Made by a program: the position numbers and the translations under genes
Source: an uncultured Candidatus Melainabacteria bacterium
GTDB lineage: Bacteria; Cyanobacteriota; Vampirovibrionia; Gastranaerophilales; Gastranaerophilaceae
Direction: 5' to 3'
NCBI GenBank assembly: GCA_934717855.1
Contig: CAKUZI010000008.1
Location: 54,200 to 118,199 of the forward strand
DNA: 64,000 nt
The notes under the pieces: model-generated
Seen by the model: only the letters and a program-made list of their open reading frames with translations
Told to the model about the DNA's origin: nothing
Database searches by the model: none
Part shown: positions 50,345-58,940 of the stretch, piece by piece
Position numbering within the stretch: position 1 is the stretch's first letter
How the letters are laid out: each line of letters opens with the position of its first letter

Positions 50345-51574
50345 CTATGCCCCCAAGGATTTTAGAAGTTCAATATCAATAAAACTTTCAAATGTAATTC
50401 GTTCAGCAGGAACCGGAGGCATAAATTCAATATCAAACAATATGTGTCCGTTTGCGATTTCGGTTACAGGATTTTTATCAGCATTGTATGAACACTTGCC
50501 ATCAATCAATGCACCTCTGCCAATTAAAGTTCGGATAAAAGAATTAACAGATTCCGTTATAGATTCAATTAAGCCGTTGTCGATAGGATAATCAATAAAC
50601 TGCAACATTGAATATTCAACAGATTCGTGAAGAATATCGGCAGTTCTTCTAATGTTTATAAAATTAGTAACATTTGTTGAAGTCGGATACGCAGCAGACC
50701 TGTTCCCCCAAGTTTTGTATCCTGTCCCATAAGAATTAAAAACGGTTACAATTCCTGATTCGTTTAGGGTATTAACTTCACTAGTTGGGTCATTAATCAT
50801 TGAAGTTAACTGTTTTTCAACTCCAACAATTCCTTTAATTTCTGTATTTGATGGCGACCAGTGATAACCTTTATCAATGTCTTTAGCAGCAATAACACCT
50901 GCCAATCTTTGAGAATACGGTTCTAAAACATTAGAATCAGAATTTGCATCATATACTTTTAAATGAGGATAACAAAGAACAATTCTATCAGATGAAGTAT
51001 TAAAATTAATTGTTCCTTGTGGACCACGACCTTTTATTGCATCTTGAACCGTTGTTCCGACCGGAGCATCAACAATTCCAATAGCTCTAATTTTATCGCA
51101 TATAACTTGGATTTCAGAAACAACTGCTTTATCTTCACAATATACAGGTGCAATGATTGTTTTAGGGAAGAATCCAAATAATGAATAACAATCTTTAAAT
51201 GCTTGCATTCCGGTTCTTTTGCCTGTAGAAGCATCAACACTTCCAATGATATCTGCTTTGGTTACATCTGATACGGAATTATGTTTTTCGGGGTCAAAAA
51301 CATTTACAACTAAAACAACACCTGCTCCTTGGTCAAAAATAGCATCAAGAGCTTGAGGAATTGTAAAACCATCAGTTGCATTTCCAAAATATTTAACGGC
51401 ATCAACATCGCTTGAAATTAAAACAGGTTCATTTATTGTTTTGTATTCTTCATCGACATTATGAATTGGTGCTGTCCCAACTAATCCGACAACAGCCGTT
51501 TTTACTGTTCTGATTGTTCTTGCACCTTTTTCTATTTCAATTGTTTCCACACCATGTAAATAACTAGCGGGCAT
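50345..51574 (-). CDS. Major tail sheath protein
   Basis: A 409-residue contractile sheath of the P2 FI type. It starts MPASYLHGVETIEIEKGART and has TVKTAVVGLVGTAP near the start, YHWSPSNTEIKGIVGVEKQL in the middle and INIRRTADILHESVEYSMLQ near the C-terminus, all signatures of sheath proteins. Confidence 0.94.
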   Translation of the reverse strand: MPASYLHGVETIEIEKGARTIRTVKTAVVGLVGTAPIHNVDEEYKTINEPVLISSDVDAVKYFGNATDGFTIPQALDAIFDQGAGVVLVVNVFDPEKHNSVSDVTKADIIGSVDASTGKRTGMQAFKDCYSLFGFFPKTIIAPVYCEDKAVVSEIQVICDKIRAIGIVDAPVGTTVQDAIKGRGPQGTINFNTSSDRIVLCYPHLKVYDANSDSNVLEPYSQRLAGVIAAKDIDKGYHWSPSNTEIKGIVGVEKQLTSMINDPTSEVNTLNESGIVTVFNSYGTGYKTWGNRSAAYPTSTNVTNFINIRRTADILHESVEYSMLQFIDYPIDNGLIESITESVNSFIRTLIGRGALIDGKCSYNADKNPVTEIANGHILFDIEFMPPVPAERITFESFIDIELLKSLGA

Positions 51575-51993
51575 TATATTTCCTCCATTTCTTCAACACT
51601 TGGTGTTGTTAGGGTAAATAATATTTCGTATTGCCAAATTCCGTTTTGCTCGGAAATAAAGTTTTCTTTTGTCGGCATCAATTGGGAGCAACCGAGAATT
51701 TTGTAACCACTAAGAACGGTTTTTACTTTTTCTAAAGTTTCATAAGTTCCACAATTAGAACGTAGATTCCTTGTAACAACGGTTACACCAAACTCCATTT
51801 TCTTATCTTGAGAAATATATCCGATAGAATTTGAACTTGAATAACTTCCACCACAATATCTGACTAATATTGCTCCTATCGGATGTAATAAAACGTATTC
51901 TTGTGGTTTTTCAGGGAATCCTGCAACTTGAAAATTAGAAAAATTTTGTTGAAGTTTATTTATTATGAAATTTTCAATCTCTCTAATATTCAA
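51574..51993 (-). CDS. Mu gp37-like tail completion protein
   Basis: A 139-residue protein. The Gp37-like pattern includes EKPQEYVLLHPIGAILVRYC, KKMEFGVTVVTRNLRSN and WQYEILFTLTTPSVEEME. Such proteins cap the tail or connect it to the head. Overlaps the gp36-like gene. Confidence 0.8.
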   Translation of the reverse strand: MNIREIENFIINKLQQNFSNFQVAGFPEKPQEYVLLHPIGAILVRYCGGSYSSSNSIGYISQDKKMEFGVTVVTRNLRSNCGTYETLEKVKTVLSGYKILGCSQLMPTKENFISEQNGIWQYEILFTLTTPSVEEMEEI

Positions 51994-52423
51994 AATTAAT
52001 CACTTTCTTGTTAAAGATTCTGTCTAACTCAGTTTTATTTGTTCTATATTCTCCACTTGTTTTAACTTTCGTACTTTCAGAGGTTTCAAGAGTAATTACA
52101 CCTTTTTTAAGTTGTTCCAGTGTGCGAATAGCATTTTTGTAATTTTCAGAAATTGTTTCCGGCATATCCGTATAAATTCTTCTCGAATACAATCTATATA
52201 TGCATATATCTATTGCAATCACTCTTAATAAAGGAAATTGGGTATTTAAGGGAAGATTATATTTTCCTCTCAAATACCCATCGATTAGGGTAGAGGAGTA
52301 AATAAGAGCTTCTTCAACAACAACCGAATCAACTGTTTGCTGAGTGTTATCGTCATTAGTAAGCTGAACAAGAGAATTTTTGCCGATTTGAATTTCGATA
52401 TCATCAGAAGTGCAATAATCCAT
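51983..52423 (-). CDS. Mu gp36-like protein (DUF1320)
   Basis: A 146-residue head-tail connector protein: MDYCTSDDIEIQIGKNSLVQ, STLIDGYLRGKYNLPL and LRVIAIDICIYRLYSRRIYT are the DUF1320/Mu gp36 pattern. Starts at the base after its upstream neighbour's stop. Confidence 0.9.
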   Translation of the reverse strand: MDYCTSDDIEIQIGKNSLVQLTNDDNTQQTVDSVVVEEALIYSSTLIDGYLRGKYNLPLNTQFPLLRVIAIDICIYRLYSRRIYTDMPETISENYKNAIRTLEQLKKGVITLETSESTKVKTSGEYRTNKTELDRIFNKKVINFEY

Positions 52424-52761
52424 TAGAAACCTCTTGCAATTCTGATAACTTCGCCTTCAGTTCCGTCATCTAATGCGTAGCCGTTTATAGCCTCACTTGA
52501 AGTAACCACAACAGCTTTTCCGTTTGCATCAGATGTAATATTAGAACCTTTTGTAATTGTTCCACCTGCTACAACAAGTAAAATTCCAAGAACGGCAATC
52601 GGTGCTAATTGGTCTTTGTCTGTTTCAACATCACAAACACCAAAGGCTTTTTTACCTGCTGTACAAATATTGCCTTCAAAATCAACAAACACTTGTTTTG
52701 CTAAATCTTCATTTGCTTTTAAAGAATCGATTAATAGAGGTTTATACAGTTTTTCTGCCAT
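52423..52761 (-). CDS. Small capsid decoration-like protein (DUF2190 type)
   Basis: A 112-residue beta-rich, glycine-rich protein (KKAFGVCDVETDKDQLAPIA, VVAGGTITKGSNITSDANGK, GYALDDGTEGEVIRIARG). The pattern matches DUF2190-like capsid-stabilising proteins encoded next to capsid genes in Mu-like phages. Confidence 0.75.
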   Translation of the reverse strand: MAEKLYKPLLIDSLKANEDLAKQVFVDFEGNICTAGKKAFGVCDVETDKDQLAPIAVLGILLVVAGGTITKGSNITSDANGKAVVVTSSEAINGYALDDGTEGEVIRIARGF

Positions 52762-53021
52762 TATTTATTACCTCCGTCTTGCATGTCGTTTCCTTTTGAA
52801 CCTTCATCTTCTTTTTTTGAAGTTGAATCAGTTCCGTTTTCAATTTTATTTTGTTTTGTTGTAGCAGGTTTAGGGTTAGCCGGAGCTTTTTCTTTTACTT
52901 CGACTAATATATCTGCTAATCTTGCGGCTTCTTTATCTGACAGTTCAACAACAGAACCGATAGGGGTAAAAGTGCCGTTAAGATATAAATTTGTATTTTT
53001 TACTTTATATTTTTTTGCCAT
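52761..53021 (-). CDS. Small head-region protein (Mu gp35-like position)
   Basis: An 86-residue protein: first half YKVKNTNLYLNGTFTPIGSV with LSDKEAARLADILVEV, second half a disordered Lys/Glu/Gly-rich tail. Function unknown. The first half resembles DUF7210-like proteins found after major capsid genes. Confidence 0.65.
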   Translation of the reverse strand: MAKKYKVKNTNLYLNGTFTPIGSVVELSDKEAARLADILVEVKEKAPANPKPATTKQNKIENGTDSTSKKEDEGSKGNDMQDGGNK

Positions 53022-53035
53022 TTTAAAATTCCTTC

Positions 53036-53950
53036 TTAAACAACATTTGAAATCAGGTATCCGGCATCAGGTCCGACTAAGAACGGAGTATAAATATCCG
53101 TACCTCGGATGTATTTAACCTTGTTGCCTTCTTTTTCGTATTCATCAATCTGTAAAGCATCTTTTTTGCGTACCGTATAACCGTAAGAAGGGTCATACTG
53201 TGTTTTAGATGTCAAACTCGGAACAAATGCAAGAATAATATTATTTCCCCATACTCTTTGGAATTTATTTTGAGCATCGGAATAAATTGCTCTTCCAATG
53301 AAAATATTTTCAATTTCAAAGAATTCTTTTAACAAATCCAATGTAATTGTTTTATTGGAAGTGCTTGCAATCATATCTTTTAAAGCCTTATTTCTTTTTA
53401 AGGCTGTCCAAACTTCTTGACCCATAACAAGAGTATTTGGGTCTTGTCCGATTTGTTTGCAAATTTGGTCTTTAGCATCATCTACAACTCCAACAGGGTC
53501 AGAATCTTTGTCTGAAAATTTGCTACTGCCTGCTAAAGAGGATTTGTTTGATACAGCATAATTATCAGGATTTTGTGCCAATTCTGCACATTGTTTTTCG
53601 TGTTTTAGATACAAACCTTGTGTAACAACATTTGTAGCGTGAACCTGCAACTTAATTTTTTCAGCTTCTTCCTCTTCTCGATAATCAATCGGATAAGCCA
53701 AATCGTGTTCTTTTAATGTTGCAGAATGTTTATTAAAACCTTTTGGCGAAATAACATTTGAATTAGCTCTGATAGCTCTTTCGGTATCATAGATTTGAAA
53801 TGCTTCTTTGTTAAATTCAAAAATATCTATTTTTTCTTTTTCGGAAGGAATAGTTGGGAACAACTTGTCAGCAATAAATGAGTTGTTACCATATCCTCGT
53901 GCAATTTCTGATAAATAGGCATTTATCCTTAACTCTTCAAGTCTTCCCAT
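53036..53950 (-). CDS. Mu T-like major capsid protein
   Basis: A 304-residue capsid subunit. It begins NAYLSEIARGYGNNSFIADK and LFPTIPSEKEKIDIFEFNKE, then DLAYPIDYREEEEAEKI and GRAIYSDAQNKFQRVWGNNI, the pattern of Mu-type HK97-fold capsids. It follows the protease/scaffold gene directly, as in Mu (I then T). Confidence 0.9.
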   Translation of the reverse strand: MGRLEELRINAYLSEIARGYGNNSFIADKLFPTIPSEKEKIDIFEFNKEAFQIYDTERAIRANSNVISPKGFNKHSATLKEHDLAYPIDYREEEEAEKIKLQVHATNVVTQGLYLKHEKQCAELAQNPDNYAVSNKSSLAGSSKFSDKDSDPVGVVDDAKDQICKQIGQDPNTLVMGQEVWTALKRNKALKDMIASTSNKTITLDLLKEFFEIENIFIGRAIYSDAQNKFQRVWGNNIILAFVPSLTSKTQYDPSYGYTVRKKDALQIDEYEKEGNKVKYIRGTDIYTPFLVGPDAGYLISNVV

Positions 53951-54943
53951 TTATATCTCCTTTGTATTGACTTTTAGTAGTGCTTCTTTGAATGAAATAT
54001 TTTCTTCTTGGGCAATAGTTTTTGCTTGTTTAAATATTTCAACACTTTCTTCATCAGCATCAGCGTATTTTGAGTCATCGTTTGATTTTTTCTTTGCGTT
54101 TTTTAGTGCAATTTCATCAAATTCAACTTGTTTTGGTAATGCTGAAATGAAAGATTTAAAAATATCGATGCTGTTGGAGGACTCGTCAAACTTTTTAACA
54201 TTATCCAAGTCCTGTAAAATAGAAAAAACAGCATCTTTATTCGCAGGAGTAAGAATACCTGCTTCGATTTGTTTATCGATAAATTCGTTAAAGTCCTTAT
54301 TTCTTAAGTTGTCTTTAATTTCTTTTAACTCTTTTGCAAGTTCTTCTTTTCCTGCGGCTTCGTCTTTAAATTTTGCCAGTTCAACAGTTAAATCTTTTAC
54401 TTGAGATTTCAAAGATTTAATAGTTTCTTGTTTTTTAGCATCTTCCTTAAATTGAGCAATTTTAGTTTGCAAATCAGAAATCGTGTTTTTTAATTCTTCA
54501 ACTTCCGCTTCCGAATAGGTTTCAACATTGTCATCTTCTGCTTGAACTTCAAATTCAAAAACATCTGATTCGCCTTCTTTAAATTCAACTGCTTGCATTC
54601 CTTTTACTTGTGGAATACTTGCTCCCAAGAAAGAAACAGCCTTTAAATATGGCTTTTTACCCTCTAGTTCTCTATATATTTCAACAGAGATTTTTTTATA
54701 CTTACCCTTAGAAACAAAATCTTTTAATTCAGGAGATAAGTTTTTAAATGATGCTTTTAGCAAGCCATTTTCTTCTTTTAGCTTATCTACCCAACCATAG
54801 GCAGGACCTTTTTGCTCGTGGTCTAATGTAATTGGTGCTTCGCAAAAACTTGGGTCATAATTGTTTGCAAGTTCTTGCACCTCTTCTTTTGTAAATTTAC
54901 CTTGCGGATAATTTCCGGCTTTGAAAGCCTCAAAATATTTCAT
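53951..54943 (-). CDS. Mu I-like head protease and scaffold
   Basis: A 330-residue protein. The N-terminal domain has FKAGNYPQGKFTKEEVQELA, CEAPITLDHEQKGPAYGWVD and KYKKISVEIYRELEGKKPYL, with His and Ser in the places expected for the Mu gpI serine protease. Residues about 145-225 are coiled coil and act as scaffold; an internal start could give a scaffold-only form like Mu Z. First gene of the minus-strand structural block. Confidence 0.88.
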   Translation of the reverse strand: MKYFEAFKAGNYPQGKFTKEEVQELANNYDPSFCEAPITLDHEQKGPAYGWVDKLKEENGLLKASFKNLSPELKDFVSKGKYKKISVEIYRELEGKKPYLKAVSFLGASIPQVKGMQAVEFKEGESDVFEFEVQAEDDNVETYSEAEVEELKNTISDLQTKIAQFKEDAKKQETIKSLKSQVKDLTVELAKFKDEAAGKEELAKELKEIKDNLRNKDFNEFIDKQIEAGILTPANKDAVFSILQDLDNVKKFDESSNSIDIFKSFISALPKQVEFDEIALKNAKKKSNDDSKYADADEESVEIFKQAKTIAQEENISFKEALLKVNTKEI

Positions 54944-55019
54944 TTAGTTCTCCGATTTTTGTGTGATAAAAATTTTTCGTTTGTATGTTTGCAGTATAGT
55001 ATGCATCTTGTGTTTGCCT

Positions 55020-55076
55020 CTACTTGCAACGGCAAGTGCTTTTTGCACTTCCGAACGCACTTGATTTGGCAAGTAG
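55020..55076. promoter_or_regulatory. Structured divergent region between the two structural blocks
   Basis: CTACTTGC (55020-55027) pairs with GCAAGTAG (55069-55076). Inside are GCAAGTGC-TTTTT-GCAC and a further GCACTTG, so at least two alternative stems exist. It lies where the head genes diverge, upstream of both operons. A TATAGTAT palindrome is at about 54994. Confidence 0.5.
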
Positions 55077-55118
55077 AAAGAATTGATAGTTCCACGTTAT
55101 GGTAAAGAAGAAAATATT

Positions 55119-55138
55119 AGAGCCATGAGCTCTTTTTT
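55119..55138 (+). terminator. Terminator in the leader of the plus-strand block
   Basis: AGAGC-CATGA-GCTCT followed by TTTTTT, 27 bp before the first start codon. Placed in a leader, it suggests attenuation or a short leader RNA. Confidence 0.65.
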
Positions 55139-55165
55139 CTTTCCAAATTGAAAGGAATCATCACT

Positions 55166-55411
55166 ATGGAACTATCTTTACTAATGAAATTATTTGAAAG
55201 TATCGGTTTTCCTGCTGTTATATTTGTTATTTGGTACATTTACCACAATGCACAGGTTAAAACTTTTGAAAAAATAATCTCTAATAATTTTGAAATTCTA
55301 AAAGATTTGGTTGAAACAAACCAATACAATGCTACCGTTATGTCTAGAATCGAAAGCAAAATCGATGGCAATCTTTGGTGTCCGATTCTAAAAAAGGAGA
55401 TTGCTAAGTAA
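55166..55411 (+). CDS. Small membrane protein, holin-like (Mu gp25 position)
   Basis: An 81-residue protein with one N-terminal membrane helix (FESIGFPAVIFVIWYIY) followed by a coiled-coil-prone segment (KTFEKIISNNFEILKDLVET) and NLWCPILKKEI at the end. Length and layout resemble BhlA/UviB-type holins and also Mu gp25-type proteins. The start MELSLLMK follows AAAGGAATCATCACT. Confidence 0.65.
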   Translation: MELSLLMKLFESIGFPAVIFVIWYIYHNAQVKTFEKIISNNFEILKDLVETNQYNATVMSRIESKIDGNLWCPILKKEIAK

Positions 55412-55656
55412 TGAATATCGAGAGAATTCAACTAAAAGGACAGTTGGCAGAAGCTAAATCAAAATACAAACATCTTGATACTGAAGCAGCAGGACTTATT
55501 CTTTTAATTCGTTCGCTATTAAACCCTTTTGAAGATGACACCACTAAAATTGATGTTGAAAAAGCAAATGTTCAATTTCAAAGACTGCAAGAAATTGTTT
55601 TGGAGTTAAGAACTCTAAAAGAGAAAATTCAAAAGTTGGAGGATTACTTTGACTAA
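55411..55656 (+). CDS. Mu gp26-like coiled-coil protein
   Basis: An 81-residue helical protein (IERIQLKGQLAEAKSKYKHL, RLQEIVLELRTLKEKIQKLE). Position between the membrane protein and small terminase matches Mu gp26. The start overlaps the stop of the previous gene (TAATG). Confidence 0.75.
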   Translation: MNIERIQLKGQLAEAKSKYKHLDTEAAGLILLIRSLLNPFEDDTTKIDVEKANVQFQRLQEIVLELRTLKEKIQKLEDYFD

Positions 55657-56071
55657 GAAGAAATCTTTAGCAGCAGCGGCAGAACGATTTTATGTTATTG
55701 AGCAAATGACGATGGTTGAAATTGCTCAAATTTTAAACGTTCACGAAAAAACAATTCAAAATTGGAAAGATGAATTTAATTGGGATGAAAAACGTACAAA
55801 ATTTATTCAGACCAAACAATCTTTCCACGAAGAAATGTATAATTTCGCAAGAAAACTAATGAGCACTATTGAATTCGATATCGATAGTGGCAATAAGGTT
55901 GAGCAAGGCAGATTATATACGTTTGCAAAAATGCTGCCTTTTATAACTAAAATAAAAGAGTATGAAGATTCAAAAAATGTAATCAAAGATGACAAAGCAA
56001 AAGACATTACTCCTGATTTTATAAAAATGATTAACGAAGAATTCTTGGGGATAAAATCAGATGAGTTATAA
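55649..56071 (+). CDS. Small terminase subunit-like protein (Mu gp27 position)
   Basis: A 140-residue protein with an N-terminal HTH (MVEIAQILNVHEKTIQNWKD, about 21-45) followed by a helical oligomerisation region, as in DUF1804/terminase small subunits that recognise phage DNA for packaging. Overlaps the large subunit gene by 11 bp. Confidence 0.8.
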   Translation: MTKKKSLAAAAERFYVIEQMTMVEIAQILNVHEKTIQNWKDEFNWDEKRTKFIQTKQSFHEEMYNFARKLMSTIEFDIDSGNKVEQGRLYTFAKMLPFITKIKEYEDSKNVIKDDKAKDITPDFIKMINEEFLGIKSDEL

Positions 56072-57398
56072 ATATTTTTTACCTTATCAAATAAGATGGC
56101 TCAATGATAACTCCAAAATTAAAATTTGGGAGAAATCCAGACGTATCGGAGCAACGTATGTCCAAAGTTTTGAAGATGTACAAGATTGTTTGAATAAAAA
56201 AGTTCCAGCAGTTTGGTTTTCTTCTGCTGATGAATCTGCTGCTAAAGAATATATTGATTATTGCGAAATGTGGGTTAGATTTTTTCACGCAATCGCAAAA
56301 AGTCGTGGAGTTGTTGTTATAGATAACGATAAAGACATAAAGGCTTTTGTAATTGAATTTGCAAACGGCACTAAAATCCACGCTTTATCTTCCAACCCCA
56401 AAGGTTTCCGTTCCAAAGGGGGAAAAGTTGTTCTTGATGAATTTGCTTTTCACAATAATCCTGAAGAACTTTGGAAAGCTGCAAGACCATGTGTAACTTG
56501 GGGATATCCATTAAGAATACTCTCAACTCATAACGGTAAAAATTGTCTGTATTATAAATTTATAGACCAAGTGAACAAAAAACAATTAAATTGGAGTTTG
56601 CACAAAACACCGATTCAACTTGCTGTTGCAGAGGGTTTGGTTGATAAAATTTATCAACGGCAAACAACAAAAGAAGAACAGGAGGAATGGCTCAAAAATG
56701 AACGAGACAACTGCTTTGATGAATACACATGGTTGCAAGAATATTGTTGTATTGCAGTTGATGAGGCTTGTGCATTTCTTTCTTATGATTTAATTACTAC
56801 CTGCGAAATGGATAATATTTTAAAACCATTATCTGAAATCCAAAACGATATTTATGTCGGAATGGATATCGGAAGACGAAAAGATTTAACTGTCATTTGG
56901 GTTTTAGAAAAGTTTGAAAATATTTTATACACAAGAGCTGTTATTGAATTACTTAAAATGAAATTTCAAAAACAAGCTGAAATATTATATGAAGTCTTGT
57001 CATTAAGAAATTTTAGAAGAAGTTGTATTGATGCGACCGGTATCGGAATGCAATTATCTGAAGATGCACAAACAAAATTCGGCAAATTCAGAGTTGAGCA
57101 AATTATGTTTACCAACAAAATAAAAGAAGAATTGGCTTATACAACTAGAACCAACTTTGAAAATAAAACTGTTTTTATCCCAAAAGAACACAATATCCGA
57201 GAAGATTTACACTCAGTTAGAAGAATAACAACAACTGCAAATAATATTAGGTTTGATGCTGACCATTCTGAAAACGGACACGCAGATAGATTTTGGGCTT
57301 TATCTTTAGCTCTTCACGCAGCAGGAAGTGGGCGAGGTGACATTAATATTTCAACTCGAAAAAGATATGAAACCTTAAAACTTGTAGAAGGCTTTTAA
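56061..57398 (+). CDS. Mu gp28-like terminase large subunit
   Basis: A 445-residue packaging motor. It begins FLPYQIRWLNDNSKIKIWEK and SRRIGATYVQSFED (Walker A-like, degenerate), with GKVVLDEFAFHNNPEELW as Walker B, and a C-terminal RNase H nuclease starting YVGMDIGRRKDLTVIWVLE with CIDATGIGMQL. The family is Mu gp28. Confidence 0.93.
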   Translation: MSYKYFLPYQIRWLNDNSKIKIWEKSRRIGATYVQSFEDVQDCLNKKVPAVWFSSADESAAKEYIDYCEMWVRFFHAIAKSRGVVVIDNDKDIKAFVIEFANGTKIHALSSNPKGFRSKGGKVVLDEFAFHNNPEELWKAARPCVTWGYPLRILSTHNGKNCLYYKFIDQVNKKQLNWSLHKTPIQLAVAEGLVDKIYQRQTTKEEQEEWLKNERDNCFDEYTWLQEYCCIAVDEACAFLSYDLITTCEMDNILKPLSEIQNDIYVGMDIGRRKDLTVIWVLEKFENILYTRAVIELLKMKFQKQAEILYEVLSLRNFRRSCIDATGIGMQLSEDAQTKFGKFRVEQIMFTNKIKEELAYTTRTNFENKTVFIPKEHNIREDLHSVRRITTTANNIRFDADHSENGHADRFWALSLALHAAGSGRGDINISTRKRYETLKLVEGF

Positions 57399-57512
57399 AG
57401 GCTCTTTAAAATTTAGGATATAAGTTTATACCAAACATCACCCAAAAATTAAAATTAAATAAATTTAAACGACTTTTAAACAACATTTTATACTACCCCT
57501 AAAGGAAAAATT

Positions 57513-58940
57513 ATGGCAAAAAAATTATCTGAAGAAATTGCAACTCGAAAACGAAGTATAAATTTTTATTCGTTGGGAACATATTTACCCGATCCTGATA
57601 TTGTTTTAAGGAAACAAGGCAAAGATGTTAGGATTTACAAAGAATTATTATGTGATCCTCACGTTTTTGCTTGCGTTCAATCAAGAAAATCAGGTGTTTT
57701 GTCTTTAGATTGGGACTTGAATCGTGGTTTGGATAAAGACAAAAATGCTGAAATCGTTGAAAAAACTCTTAAAAAATTAAATATAACAAACATTATTTCT
57801 GCCATTTTAGATACGCCACTATTTGGCTTTACACCTATTGAGGTTATGTGGGGTAAAGTTGGAAATTTGGTTCTACCAATCGAATTAAAGGCAAAACCTC
57901 CTGAATGGTTTTGTTTTGATGAAAATAACCAACTTAAATTCCGAACCAAGGAACATTATTTTGGCGAAGAGCTTCCTCCTCGAAAATTTCTCTGCCCTCA
58001 ATCAAATCCGAGTTACGAAAACCCATACGGAGAAAGAGTTTTGTCTCGTGTCTTTTGGCCTGTAACTTTTAAGAAAGGTGGACTTAAATTTTGGGTCGTA
58101 TTTACGGAAAAATACGGAATGCCACACTTGGTCGGTAAACACCCTCGTGGAGCAACAAAAGAAGAAACTGACAGTTTAGCTGATTTATTAGAGCAAATGG
58201 TCCAAGATGCAATTGCCGTTATTCCTGACGATTCATCTGTCGAAATTCAAGAAGCTAATAAATCTTCTTCTGCTGCTATTTATGAACAACTAATCGATAA
58301 AATGAATGCAGAAATTTCAAAAGCAATATTAGGACAAACCCTAACAACTGAAATTGGAGGAAACGGTAGTTATGCGGCTGCTAATACTCACATGGGTATC
58401 CGACAAGACATTATTGACTCGGATAAAAAACTTGTTGAAAATACTATAAACAAACTTATTCAATGGATTTATGAAATAAATTTCCCTAATGCTGAAACTC
58501 CGATATTTGAACTTTATCAGGAGGAAGATGTTGATTTATCTTTAGCACAAAGAGATAAAATTCTATCTGATAGTGGAGTTAAATTTTCAAAGGAATATTT
58601 TATCAAAACGTACGGATTTGATGACGAAGATATTGAAATCAGAGAAGATATTTTACCAACTGCAAATCCTCAATTTTCACAATTCCAAGAAGAACCTGTG
58701 ATAGAAGGTCAAAAACAAATTGATGATTTGTTTAAATTTCTATCTAAAACTGAACTCAATAAACAAGCTCAAAAAATGATATCACCATTATTATCACTAC
58801 TTGAGAATTGCGAAAGTTATGAAGAAGCATTTGAACTATTAACAGACAAAAATTTACATACAAAACAATTGGAGCAGTCTATTCAAAAAGCCCTGTTCTT
58901 GTGTGAATTGCAAGGAAGGAGTGATGGATTAGATGACTAA
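57513..58940 (+). CDS. Mu gp29-like portal protein (DUF935)
   Basis: A 475-residue portal subunit. DPHVFACVQSRKSGVLSLDW, LFGFTPIEVMWGKVGNLVLP, FTEKYGMPHLVGKHPRGATK and ILGQTLTTEIGGNGSYAAAN are DUF935 signatures. It overlaps the methyltransferase gene by 8 bp, which shows the latter is integrated into the head operon. Confidence 0.94.
   Translation: MAKKLSEEIATRKRSINFYSLGTYLPDPDIVLRKQGKDVRIYKELLCDPHVFACVQSRKSGVLSLDWDLNRGLDKDKNAEIVEKTLKKLNITNIISAILDTPLFGFTPIEVMWGKVGNLVLPIELKAKPPEWFCFDENNQLKFRTKEHYFGEELPPRKFLCPQSNPSYENPYGERVLSRVFWPVTFKKGGLKFWVVFTEKYGMPHLVGKHPRGATKEETDSLADLLEQMVQDAIAVIPDDSSVEIQEANKSSSAAIYEQLIDKMNAEISKAILGQTLTTEIGGNGSYAAANTHMGIRQDIIDSDKKLVENTINKLIQWIYEINFPNAETPIFELYQEEDVDLSLAQRDKILSDSGVKFSKEYFIKTYGFDDEDIEIREDILPTANPQFSQFQEEPVIEGQKQIDDLFKFLSKTELNKQAQKMISPLLSLLENCESYEEAFELLTDKNLHTKQLEQSIQKALFLCELQGRSDGLDD

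Noticed and set aside
57399..57512. Possible gene or regulatory site between terminase and portal genes
   Set aside because: Only AT-rich sequence without ORF, hairpin or promoter motif; nothing supportable.
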